From a bacterium UBP14_UBA6098 (GTDB taxonomy: Bacteria; UBP14; UBA6098): DNA of 41,327 nucleotides. Below, piece after piece: positions 1 to 6,492 of the stretch. The notes under the pieces were generated by a model, which saw only the letters and a list, made by a program, of their open reading frames with translations, was not told the DNA's origin and searched no databases. The position numbers and the translations under genes were made by a program. The stretch is taken from NCBI GenBank assembly GCA_002428525.1, contig DIWU01000016.1, forward strand, positions 1 through 41,327, written 5' to 3'. Every line of letters starts with the position of its first letter. Within the stretch, counting starts at the first letter, position 1.

Positions 1-1522
1 CACTATAGATATCGCGGACAAGTTTACCGGTGTTGTCGAATACTGTAACGGATATTTCTTCTTCTTCAGGAATCTCGATGTTTATAGAGACTAGTGCGTT
101 GAAAGGCGACGGATAAACCATAATCGAGAAATCTTCCGGTGTGTCGGTTTCGCCCGAGGTTTCCTTATGCAACTCAGATTCTAATATGGGAGGTGTCGGT
201 GGATGGGAAGGTATCGGATATGTAGTTCTCTCATTTCTACGGAGTTCTTCGATATAATCACGAATAACCGATGTATCTATGGGTGCCGGAATCGAGTCTT
301 CATCTAGGAACCATACGTGAGAATGATATGTATGTTCGTGAATATCCTCATCCTCGCCTTCCAGAATATCCTTTGAACCGCCCTCACATCGAAGATCGAG
401 GCTATATGGAAGGTCACCTGTTCCTATTAAATCGATCGGATACGTTTCGTAACCAAAGCGTGGCCTGACGGCCGTTGTGCCCAGATACCATCCACTGCCA
501 TCGGCCTGTCTCGATTCCCAAGTGGAAGCACCGGATAACTTACCATTCGGATAATCCTGCGGGTTTGAGAATGGAACATTGCAATTAACCGTACCGATTC
601 CAAGGTGATCATTAGTGGCGTAATCGAGATAGCGTTGCTCTACTACCGGGATCCCGGAAATATTATACATCGCCGGCGGCGAGGCTATTGAATTAAAATG
701 TAACCAGAACGAGAATGTTTTAAGAGTGTCAGCATAATCATCAAGGTTAACTGGCCATCTATAATCGTAATTATTCCCTCCGTCATATGTTAAATTAGCG
801 TTATCCGTATTTGGGAATAAGTCGAACAGTGTCGTTGCACCCGGTTCGGTTGGGAGAAACGGCATAGTGATATATGCCCAGCCATTACCGCTTATCCTGT
901 AGGTGAAGTTCTCTTCCGTTCCATAATCGTATGAAAGAGAGGCTATTAGGCCACTAATATGACTACAGGTATTTGCTAAGTTAAATTCAATGTGGAACGG
1001 ATCCCCTGTTCCTCCAAGACCTCTAAATAGATCGGTTAGATCGTATCTATAAAGATTCATAAAGCCGTTTGGAGAACATGAGGTTCCATAGGCAACGCCT
1101 GTCTTGGAATTTACTATCGAGACTCCACCATAGTCATCAATAGATGCCCATAATGTAGCGCGGGATATATTGTTATAGATTTTAAAGTCTGGAGAATAAT
1201 AGATGTACTTTTGTGGATTAGTAGGTGTCCCAACATGCCACCAGTGTATACCAGTATTGCTCCAAGATATCCACCTAGCATCATCGGCATATTGATAGAA
1301 CATTCCCCATGGAGTGCAATTAGGTGGAGAACCCCACACATCATCCCATGGATTACCGGTACCAGGAGGCACTATTACAGCTGGATGATCATTTATTGGA
1401 GCTAATGGCCCCGTATAATCGATAATCCAATGATCATCAGTGTAGATTTTGTTTGTATAGGTTGCACTTAATACGATAGTTGCCATTCCTAATAAAATGG
1501 CAACAAATAAAAACCTTTTCAT
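1..1522 (-). CDS. Exported protein with C-terminal sorting domain (3' end outside window)
   Basis: The reading frame is open from the ATG at 1520-1522 to the left edge, about 507 codons, with no stop, so the C-terminus is missing. AAAGG lies just upstream of the ATG. The N-terminus MKRFLFVAILLGMATIVLSA is a classic signal peptide. The body is rich in Trp, Tyr, Gly and Asn, as in extracellular beta-sandwich proteins, and I recognise no catalytic domain. Near the cut end a Pro/Glu/Thr-rich linker leads into YPSPFNALVSI and then VTVFDNTGKLVRDI, which is the start of a FlgD-like C-terminal sorting domain like those of four other proteins here. The product is probably secreted and surface-attached. 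By hand count one typical 60-base line is about 43% G+C, well below the neighbouring genes, which could mean recent acquisition or a different expression class. Function unknown. Confidence 0.85.
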   Translation of the reverse strand, partial: MKRFLFVAILLGMATIVLSATYTNKIYTDDHWIIDYTGPLAPINDHPAVIVPPGTGNPWDDVWGSPPNCTPWGMFYQYADDARWISWSNTGIHWWHVGTPTNPQKYIYYSPDFKIYNNISRATLWASIDDYGGVSIVNSKTGVAYGTSCSPNGFMNLYRYDLTDLFRGLGGTGDPFHIEFNLANTCSHISGLIASLSYDYGTEENFTYRISGNGWAYITMPFLPTEPGATTLFDLFPNTDNANLTYDGGNNYDYRWPVNLDDYADTLKTFSFWLHFNSIASPPAMYNISGIPVVEQRYLDYATNDHLGIGTVNCNVPFSNPQDYPNGKLSGASTWESRQADGSGWYLGTTAVRPRFGYETYPIDLIGTGDLPYSLDLRCEGGSKDILEGEDEDIHEHTYHSHVWFLDEDSIPAPIDTSVIRDYIEELRRNERTTYPIPSHPPTPPILESELHKETSGETDTPEDFSIMVYPSPFNALVSINIEIPEEEEISVTVFDNTGKLVRDIYS

Positions 1523-1593
1523 GTCAATTCCTTTAGAATTTAGATTTTATTCGTTCATAACAAAAAAAAATCATTTACTCTTTGCACCTCCTT

Positions 1594-1734
1594 TCATTTA
1601 CATTCCTTTTTCTCCAGCCACCGATGCCCCTTGTCTTCCTTGAATTCGTTGGTCAGGGTTATCTCGCGGGGGGCACCCGTGGCGCCCTTCGGGCCGCGAA
1701 AAACCGTTTCGGTCTTATCGAGTTGAGACATCAT
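1594..1734 (-). CDS. Small ORF, 46 aa, unknown function
   Basis: This ORF starts with ATG ATG directly after the TAA of the ORF at 1735-1863, so the two could be translationally coupled. A GGTGGA stretch just upstream may act as a ribosome site. The product is hydrophilic, contains GPKGATGAPRE, and ends in HRWLEKKECK. About two thirds of its codons end in G or C, like the genuine genes of the window and unlike the surrounding AT-rich DNA. I see no signal peptide or membrane segment and do not recognise a family. It could be a real small protein, the remnant of a larger gene, or chance. Low to moderate confidence. Confidence 0.35.
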   Translation of the reverse strand: MMSQLDKTETVFRGPKGATGAPREITLTNEFKEDKGHRWLEKKECK

Positions 1735-1863
1735 TTAATCCACCGTCACATTCATCGAACCACCAAGAACAACAGGGGTTTCGTCATTGTTAGTTTCGCT
1801 TGAACTCACGGCATCGACCGAAAACGAAGGGGTTTTGCCTATTCTTTTTTTAAAATAATTCAT
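1735..1863 (-). CDS. Small ORF, 42 aa, unknown function
   Basis: The frame starts at the ATG at 1861-1863 (MNYFKKRIGK) and stops with TAA immediately before the next small ORF. The product has a basic N-terminus, a Ser/Asn/Asp/Glu-rich middle and a hydrophobic, beta-prone end (PVVLGGSMNVTVD). The frame is also open upstream of the ATG for about 14 codons (ending SLADNVS) but without an ATG, so a non-ATG start is possible. Upstream spacing to any Shine-Dalgarno is poor. No known family recognised. The layout of a short peptide followed without gap by a second one is suggestive of a small operon, but no modifying enzyme or transporter lies next to it. Confidence 0.35.
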   Translation of the reverse strand: MNYFKKRIGKTPSFSVDAVSSSETNNDETPVVLGGSMNVTVD

Positions 1864-2336
1864 CGAAACATTATCCGCAAGCGAAATTTTAACAAATTTT
1901 AGAAATTATAATTTCTTCATATCTTTATGTTATTCAATAACCTACATAAAAACAGAATTTACTTTTCGCTCTTCGATTTGGTTTTTTGTAAGGCCTTATT
2001 CTATGCTTCTGTGTTTTTTCGGATTACACCTCGGGAGAGGCTGTTAGGTAATATGTGGCTCGGTAAATCGTAAATGACCGCATATCATACATTTGCGAAC
2101 AATACTTTTTCATGACGTCATGCGTGTAGTTATAAATAAAGCATAATAAAGTAGTATCAGAAAAGATTTTTCGGGTTAGCGAAAAGCCCTTTTCATCAAT
2201 GTCCGAGGGCATAACTTTCCGAGTTCAAAAGTTTCAAGAAAAGGCTTACATTTCTTCGTTAAATGATACAGGCGCTCAGTGGATATTTCGTAAAAGAAAT
2301 ACCCCGTTCAACCCGAAGATAAATGAGTGAAAAGCG
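1864..2336. other. AT-rich intergenic region
   Basis: There is no convincing gene in these 473 bases. There are two perfect short palindromes: GAAATTATAATTTC at 1902-1915 and CATGACGTCATG at 2111-2122. The first lies upstream of the small ORFs and could be an operator. A 62-codon frame at 2024-2212 (minus) has no supporting features. Confidence 0.5.
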
Positions 2337-3443
2337 TTATCTGATCAGCGCAACCTTCGTGACAAGCTCTTTATCCTCGCAACGCGCCCGCGCGAAATAG
2401 ATTCCCGAGGGCAGATTTGCGCCCGAATCGGACTTGCCGTCCCAAAGAACCGCGGAGTTTCTTTCGGCTGAGAGCAAGCCTGAGAGATCGCGGACAGGCC
2501 GCCCCGAAATGTCGAAAATCTCGAGCCTCGACGCAAGCGGAGCCTCGATCGTAACCGCGGAGTTGAACGGGTTGGGTCGAGCGGAGAGGGAAAGGGCCGA
2601 AGGTCTTTCCGAATGTTCTTCCATCCCCATGCTCGAGTTGTTGACCTGAAACGCGAGAGTGCCGAGCGTGAAGTTCGAGTCCGGAATTCCGCCGGTGGAA
2701 TCGATCGGGCCGGTGAAGGTCGCCAAAATCCCCGCCTCGGTGCAGATCCAACTGTAGCTGTATTTCCGCTCGGTCTTGTCGAAGCCCCAGATTATATGGC
2801 TCGACCACGAATGCCTCTTGTTGAAGTTCTTCAGCCTCAGCGTTTGAAAGGTGCCGATCGGCGTAGTCACAAGCCCGTAGCCATCGACGCGGTGCCATGT
2901 TGTGTCGTTGTAGGAGTAATTGATTGTCACCAAAGCGCCGTAGGTGATTCGGCCGCCGCCGTTGGAGGCTTCTACCCAATTATCGAGATAGTGGACCGGG
3001 AAGGTGAAGGCCGGAGTGTGCGCCACATCGATTGCCGAGAGTGAGGCGTCGTTCCCGGTTTCCACATCGAAGGTTCCCCAAAGCCCGAGCGGGATTATCG
3101 TCGGCGATTCAACTCGATAAAACGCCCACCCCTCGGTGACCGAGGTATCTGTCTCGTTGCGGAAATAGGGGATATAATTCGGCGTGAGGAAGCATTCGCC
3201 GATATGCGGAATCGAGGCCGAATAGGCCACCGCTGTAAGCGAGTCAGTTCGTCCGCCGGTAAAACCGCTCAGATTCCATGAACCGGCGCCCGACGGCCCG
3301 GGGTCGAAAAACAGCGAATCGATAGTGCGGTTCGTGAATGTCGATCCGACGGCATAATTGTCGGGATTAAGATTCACCGCGGTTTGCGAGAATAGAGCGA
3401 GGGCGGAACCCATCACAATCGTCCAAAACATCTTCATCGACAT
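2337..3443 (-). CDS. Exported protein with C-terminal sorting domain
   Basis: 368 residues. The ATG at 3441-3443 is preceded by AAGGAG at five-base spacing, so I keep it over the in-frame ATG two codons later. Residues 1-20 form a signal peptide ending ALALFSQ. The central 250 residues are a Trp/Tyr/Thr-rich beta domain without recognisable catalytic motifs. Some choice-of-anchor-like outer-surface proteins look similar. The last 90 residues are a FlgD-like sorting domain: ARPNPFNSAVTIEAP, RLEIFDISGRPVRDL, a WDGKSDSG turn, LPSGIYFARA and a final KVALIR. It is probably exported through the Sec system and then recognised by a T9SS-like or related sorting machine (family knowledge; that machine is not in the window). 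Its own promoter is likely at 3466-3494. Confidence 0.85.
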   Translation of the reverse strand: MSMKMFWTIVMGSALALFSQTAVNLNPDNYAVGSTFTNRTIDSLFFDPGPSGAGSWNLSGFTGGRTDSLTAVAYSASIPHIGECFLTPNYIPYFRNETDTSVTEGWAFYRVESPTIIPLGLWGTFDVETGNDASLSAIDVAHTPAFTFPVHYLDNWVEASNGGGRITYGALVTINYSYNDTTWHRVDGYGLVTTPIGTFQTLRLKNFNKRHSWSSHIIWGFDKTERKYSYSWICTEAGILATFTGPIDSTGGIPDSNFTLGTLAFQVNNSSMGMEEHSERPSALSLSARPNPFNSAVTIEAPLASRLEIFDISGRPVRDLSGLLSAERNSAVLWDGKSDSGANLPSGIYFARARCEDKELVTKVALIR

Positions 3444-3465
3444 GGCTTCTCCTTGTTAATTAAAC

Positions 3466-3494
3466 AATTAAACTCAGGTCGTGAGCTTTGTCAA
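3466..3494 (-). promoter_or_regulatory. Predicted promoter of the exported protein gene at 2337-3443
   Basis: On the minus strand TTGACA (3489-3494), 17 bases, then TTAATT (3466-3471), about 22 bases ahead of the start codon. Confidence 0.5.
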
Positions 3495-3515
3495 TAGCCT
3501 TTTTGTCGCGGTGAC

Positions 3516-3543
3516 TTGAATTTTTCTCGAAGGTCGCTATATT
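3516..3543 (+). promoter_or_regulatory. Predicted promoter of the AmrS-like gene, possibly leaderless
   Basis: TTGAAT (3516-3521), 16 bases, then TATATT (3538-3543). The ATG begins only six bases after the -10 box and has no Shine-Dalgarno sequence, so transcription would start at or next to the start codon. Confidence 0.5.
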
Positions 3544-3549
3544 TTAAGC

Positions 3550-4680
3550 ATGAATATTATAAAGAAAGCGCTTTTGACCCTGCTCGCCTTCACCGTAATT
3601 ACCGGATCGATCCTCGACCTCCTCGGCCTCGACCGGAAGATCACCGCTAAGAAGGTTCAGGAGTGGGGTCTTTCGATGAAACCCGCCAGATGGTGGAAGC
3701 CGCTGGCCGGCGGCGGCGCGCAGTGCAGGCTTTGCCCCTTCAGATGCATCATCGACGAGGGCGACCGCGGGAACTGCGGAGTCCGCGCGGTCGTGAACGA
3801 CACCCTTCGCGCGCTGACCTACTCCCGGCCGGCCTCGGTGAATGTCGATCCCATCGAGAAGAAACCGCTTTTCCATTTCACCCCGAGGGCGAAGGCGCTA
3901 TCCATCGCGACCGTGGGATGCAACCTGAGCTGTAGCTTCTGCCAGAACTGGAGCCTCTCGCAAACCCTCCCCGAGGACACGCGCGCGAAGGTTCTCACTC
4001 CCGAGCAGGTCGTCGCCCTCGCGCTCGAGACCGGCTCGACCACGATTGCCTATACCTATTCCGAGCCGACGGTGTTTTACGAATATATGCTCGAAACCGC
4101 CCAATTCGCCCGAAAACAGGGCATCTCGAACCTATTGGTCTCCTGCGGCTTTATCGAGGAGGAACCGCTTCGAGAGCTTTGCGGCTATATCGATGCGGCG
4201 AATATCGACCTCAAGGGCTGGTCGGAGGATTTCTATCGCGACTATCTCAAGGCCTCCAAAGCGCCGGTTCTGCGGACTTTGAGGATTCTCGTCGAGGAGG
4301 GCGTTTGGGTCGAGGTGACCAATCTCGTAATCCCCGGCGCGAACGACGACCCAGAGGGGATTCGCGAGCTTTGCCGATGGATCGCGGACAGTCTCGGAAC
4401 CGAAGTGCCGGTGCATTTTTCGCGGTTTCACCCGAATTACAAGCTCACCGACCGCCCCTCGACTCCGGGTTCAACACTCGAAAACGCCCGTCGCATCGCC
4501 GTCGAAGAGGGCTTGAAATATGTCTATATCGGCAATGTCCGCGGAAGCGAGCATGAGGACACCTTCTGCCCGAATTGCGGGAAAAAAATCATCGACCGCA
4601 CCGGTTATTTCATAGAAAGCCTCGATATAGTCGGCGGGGCCTGTCGCTTCTGCGGCGCGGAGATCGATGGAGTATGGTAA
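3550..4680 (+). CDS. amrS: AmmeMemoRadiSam-system radical SAM enzyme (AmrS-like), membrane-anchored
   Basis: 376 residues. A hydrophobic N-terminus (about residues 3-26) suggests a membrane anchor or signal. Then comes an N-terminal Cys motif, CRLCPFRC...GNCGVR, typical of this family. The radical SAM 4Fe-4S motif CNLSCSFC has Cys at 124, 128 and 131. A C-terminal pair of zinc-ribbon-like motifs (CPNCGKK and CRFCG) follows, also typical. It resembles pyruvate formate-lyase activating enzymes. Family knowledge: AmrS is usually encoded near AMMECR1 and Memo homologues and its substrate is not settled. Neither partner is visible here, so this copy is an orphan within the window. It has its own promoter at 3516-3543 and no Shine-Dalgarno, consistent with a leaderless mRNA. 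Family assignment is confident; function is not. Confidence 0.88.
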   Translation: MNIIKKALLTLLAFTVITGSILDLLGLDRKITAKKVQEWGLSMKPARWWKPLAGGGAQCRLCPFRCIIDEGDRGNCGVRAVVNDTLRALTYSRPASVNVDPIEKKPLFHFTPRAKALSIATVGCNLSCSFCQNWSLSQTLPEDTRAKVLTPEQVVALALETGSTTIAYTYSEPTVFYEYMLETAQFARKQGISNLLVSCGFIEEEPLRELCGYIDAANIDLKGWSEDFYRDYLKASKAPVLRTLRILVEEGVWVEVTNLVIPGANDDPEGIRELCRWIADSLGTEVPVHFSRFHPNYKLTDRPSTPGSTLENARRIAVEEGLKYVYIGNVRGSEHEDTFCPNCGKKIIDRTGYFIESLDIVGGACRFCGAEIDGVW

Positions 4681-4681
4681 T

Positions 4682-4710
4682 AAGGTAAAAGGCAAAGGTA
4701 AAAGGTTAGA
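4682..4710. repeat. GGTAAAAG-type short repeats
   Basis: Directly after the AmrS-like stop codon lie AGGTAAAAGG and a second AGGTAAAAGG separated by CAA. They are the reverse complement of the CCTTTTACC units found at 5161-5195 and 22981-23035, so they form an inverted flank for the transposase relic between them. Confidence 0.5.
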
Positions 4711-4804
4711 TATATTAGCGTTGTTTACATTTTCGGGATGCTTATCTTAAAAAAACAGGAGGTATCCTATGGTCATTCACAAGCGAACACGGTAGCAATG
4801 ACAC

Positions 4805-4981
4805 GAACAAACAAAATTTAATTCTTCGACCCACAGAATCAATGAACTCAATCGTTATGTCAATTTCTACAACTCGGTGAAACCATATAAAGTAATAAAA
4901 TACTTGACACCAATGGAGAAACTAATCGAATATTATTATCCCGATGACTTGCAGTCAACGCTTGGAAAAATAACAAATTAA
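4805..4981 (+). pseudogene. Transposase/integrase C-terminal fragment (IS481/IS3-like relic)
   Basis: A 58-codon open frame ends in TAA at 4979-4981. Its residues ELNRYVNFYNSVKPYK followed by YLTPMEKL match the typical C-terminus of the rve/DDE integrase core (the RYLxxYNxxRPHxxLGGxTPxEKL pattern of IS481- and IS3-family transposases). The upstream sequence (about 4750-4830) continues in a different frame with WSFTSEHGS, so at least one frameshift is present. The rest of the transposase and both ends of the element are missing. It is therefore a decayed insertion sequence. Its AT-rich composition contrasts with flanking genes. Confidence 0.7.
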
Positions 4982-5139
4982 CAATTAACAATTGGTTACA
5001 ATTAAGGGCGGCGAGGAGGCCGACCGGGGAGAATCCCCCCTGCTATTAAGTGGCGTGCCGAGTCACGAGGCGAGGGGATTGGCGGGGGAAATTCGCAGGG
5101 GCGAGATGAACACGCCCTTTTTAAAAAGAAATCTTCCGG
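4982..5139. other. Gap after the transposase relic
   Basis: A short ACAATTAACAATT stretch is followed by a very GC-rich segment (about 5007-5115) containing GGGGAGAATCCCC. No coding frame with support. It looks like further mobile-element or repeat debris. Confidence 0.4.
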
Positions 5140-5200
5140 GCGCACCCCGCGCCCTCGTGTAAAACCTTTCACCTTTTACCCTTTACCCTTTACCCATCTT
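5140..5200. repeat. Dispersed intergenic repeat, copy A
   Basis: The 27-base head begins GCGCACCCCGCGCC and ends GTAAAACC (5140-5166). It is followed by CTTTTACC and tandem CTTTACC heptamers, then CATCTTC. The same arrangement occurs at 22959-23046, with four differences in the 27-base head. Confidence 0.7.
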
Positions 5201-5203
5201 CAT

Positions 5204-5259
5204 GCGCACTCCGCACCCTTGTGTAAAACCTATAACCCAATACCCATAACCCATAACCT
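5204..5259. repeat. Dispersed intergenic repeat, copy B (diverged tail)
   Basis: The head starts GCGCACTCCGCACCC and again ends GTAAAACC; it differs from copy A at three of 27 positions. The tail is different: imperfect CCCATAACCCATAACC units instead of TTTACCC heptamers. Confidence 0.6.
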
Positions 5260-5263
5260 TCCC

Positions 5264-5770
5264 CTACATGAACAACTCGAACCTGTCCTTGCCGGCCTTG
5301 CACACAGGGCAAACCGCGGGCGGCTTCTCCCGGGCGCAAAGATATCCGCATACCTTGCAACGATAGACAGGATATTTCAAGGCGGTTTGCGTAATATTTT
5401 TCGCGGGTGCGCTTTCGGTTGCGCCGCCGACCGGTCTGCGGTCGGGAATATTCAGCGCAGAAGCCGCGCCCTCGGCGATCTCCCGCGAGACATACAGCGC
5501 GCAATAGCATGCGCCGAAGTCGTCGAGGTCGGGGTCGCGGTAATCGCAGGGGCAGATTATATCGAGGTCCTCCGCGCGTCTGCCGGAGGCGAGGCGGCAC
5601 GGGCATGCGCCGTAGCCGTAGCGGTCGATATTCGCCAGAATCCCCGCGACCAGCTCCCTCGTGAAGGCCTCGTCGGGATTGAGGTAATATCCGCCGGCCT
5701 CTGCGTCGGCCCTCAGCTTTTGATAAAGCTCCTCGACACGCTCGCCCATCGGCCTGCTTGTGTCAGACAT
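5264..5770 (-). CDS. Ferredoxin-thioredoxin reductase catalytic domain fused to a rubredoxin domain
   Basis: 168 residues from the ATG at 5768-5770, which has AGGGGG upstream. A TTG three codons earlier is less likely because the purine run would be too close. Residues 1-100 are the FTR catalytic subunit with its Cys pairs: CPC at 56-58, CPC at 73-75 and CYC at 88-90. These bind the 4Fe-4S cluster and form the redox-active disulfide. Residues 136-165 are a rubredoxin/rubrerythrin-type iron site with Cys 138, 141, 154 and 157. The protein probably passes electrons from ferredoxin to a disulfide partner. The gene overlaps the end of the glutaredoxin gene by eight bases, so that partner is very likely the glutaredoxin. 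The rubredoxin domain may be a second electron entry or exit. Confidence 0.9.
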   Translation of the reverse strand: MSDTSRPMGERVEELYQKLRADAEAGGYYLNPDEAFTRELVAGILANIDRYGYGACPCRLASGRRAEDLDIICPCDYRDPDLDDFGACYCALYVSREIAEGAASALNIPDRRPVGGATESAPAKNITQTALKYPVYRCKVCGYLCAREKPPAVCPVCKAGKDRFELFM

Positions 5771-6047
5771 CTTTCGCAAGCCCCCTGATAGCCGCCTCGT
5801 CGAAGCCGATTATCGCCCTCGACGAATCGACGACCATCGTCGGGAACGACCTGCGCGGGTTCCATTCGTCGAGAAGCTCCAACGCCTCGGCCCTGTCGGC
5901 GCCCTCGAGAAGATCTACAAAAACAAACTCGAATTCGATGCCCAGTTCCTCGAGCAAGGCCTTGGTTTTCTTGCACCATACGCAGGTGCTCAGGGCGAAA
6001 AGGCGGATATCCCCGCAGTGCCGGCCGGCTCTTTTCTCAAATTCCAC
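5763..6047 (-). CDS. Glutaredoxin-like (NrdH-type) protein
   Basis: 94 residues. The start is GTG at 6045-6047, chosen because GGAGG sits four bases upstream. The active site CVWC (Cys 22 and 25) follows the first beta strand, RLFALST, and a conserved SFPTMVVD segment holds the cis-Pro. This is the thioredoxin fold of small glutaredoxins. Its gene overlaps the FTR-rubredoxin gene, so the pair is one operon. Family knowledge: in Methanosarcina an NrdH-like redoxin is reduced by ferredoxin-thioredoxin reductase and can serve the anaerobic ribonucleotide reductase. A similar NADPH-independent path is inferred here. Confidence 0.88.
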   Translation of the reverse strand: MEFEKRAGRHCGDIRLFALSTCVWCKKTKALLEELGIEFEFVFVDLLEGADRAEALELLDEWNPRRSFPTMVVDSSRAIIGFDEAAIRGLAKDV

Positions 6048-6070
6048 AAATCCTCCTTCGAAATGTCGTG

Positions 6071-6098
6071 TTGTTAATCACTCGTTTTATATTATATT
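6071..6098 (+). promoter_or_regulatory. Predicted promoter of the alkyltransferase-like gene
   Basis: TTGTTA (6071-6076), 16 bases, TATATT (6093-6098). It lies in the divergent 85-base gap to the glutaredoxin gene, whose own minus-strand promoter must overlap this AT-rich stretch (a TATAAT is readable on that strand). Confidence 0.45.
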
Positions 6099-6132
6099 TA
6101 AAAAATGTTTTTTCGCATCAAAAAGTGGCGGT

Positions 6133-6432
6133 ATGGAGAGTTTCACCGAAAACGCGATAAAGATCATCGGCGGGATCCCCTTCGGGCGGGCGATGTCCTA
6201 CAAGGCCGTTGCGACTCTGGCCGGAAATCCCCGCTCGGCGAGGACTGTGGCGCGGATACTTCACAGCATGACCGCGAAATACGGCCTGCCGTGGCACCGG
6301 GTCGTCGATTCGAGGGGGCGGATAGCCTTTCGCGACGCGGCCGCCGCCGAGGAACAAAGGCGCCTTCTGGAGGCCGAGGGCGTCCGCTTAAAGGCCGATG
6401 GCTCGATCGAGGAGGAGTTTTTGCTACGGTGA
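6133..6432 (+). CDS. Alkyltransferase-like protein (Atl, MGMT family)
   Basis: 99 residues from the ATG at 6133; the start fits the family and no better one exists nearby. It has the DNA-binding fold of O6-alkylguanine-DNA alkyltransferase, with IPFGRAMSYKAVA (helix-turn-helix region), NPRSARTVARIL and the active-site segment GLPWHRVVDSRGRI. The reactive Cys of the PCHRV motif is replaced by Trp (residue 54), as in the Atl proteins of E. coli and fission yeast. It therefore cannot transfer alkyl groups. Known Atl proteins bind O6-alkylguanine lesions and hand them to nucleotide excision repair. It stands alone with its own promoter. Confidence 0.9.
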   Translation: MESFTENAIKIIGGIPFGRAMSYKAVATLAGNPRSARTVARILHSMTAKYGLPWHRVVDSRGRIAFRDAAAAEEQRRLLEAEGVRLKADGSIEEEFLLR

Positions 6433-6444
6433 GCGGACTCTGGC

Positions 6445-6473
6445 TTGACATCTGCTATTTTTTGTTATAAATT
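6445..6473 (+). promoter_or_regulatory. Predicted promoter of the DUF4139-mscS-glgA operon
   Basis: TTGACA (6445-6450), 17 bases, TAAATT (6468-6473). An alternative -10, TATAAA at 6466, would give a 15-base spacer. The -35 box starts 12 bases past the previous stop codon. Confidence 0.5.
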
Positions 6474-6492
6474 GCCAAAAACGGAGGGAATT

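Noticed and set aside
1582..1803. A 73-codon plus-strand frame
   Set aside because: It overlaps the two minus-strand mini-ORFs, whose codon use and coupled starts look better, and it lacks a ribosome site.
2024..2212. A 62-codon minus-strand frame in the AT-rich gap
   Set aside because: Weak start context, no recognisable motif, and AT-rich composition like non-coding DNA.
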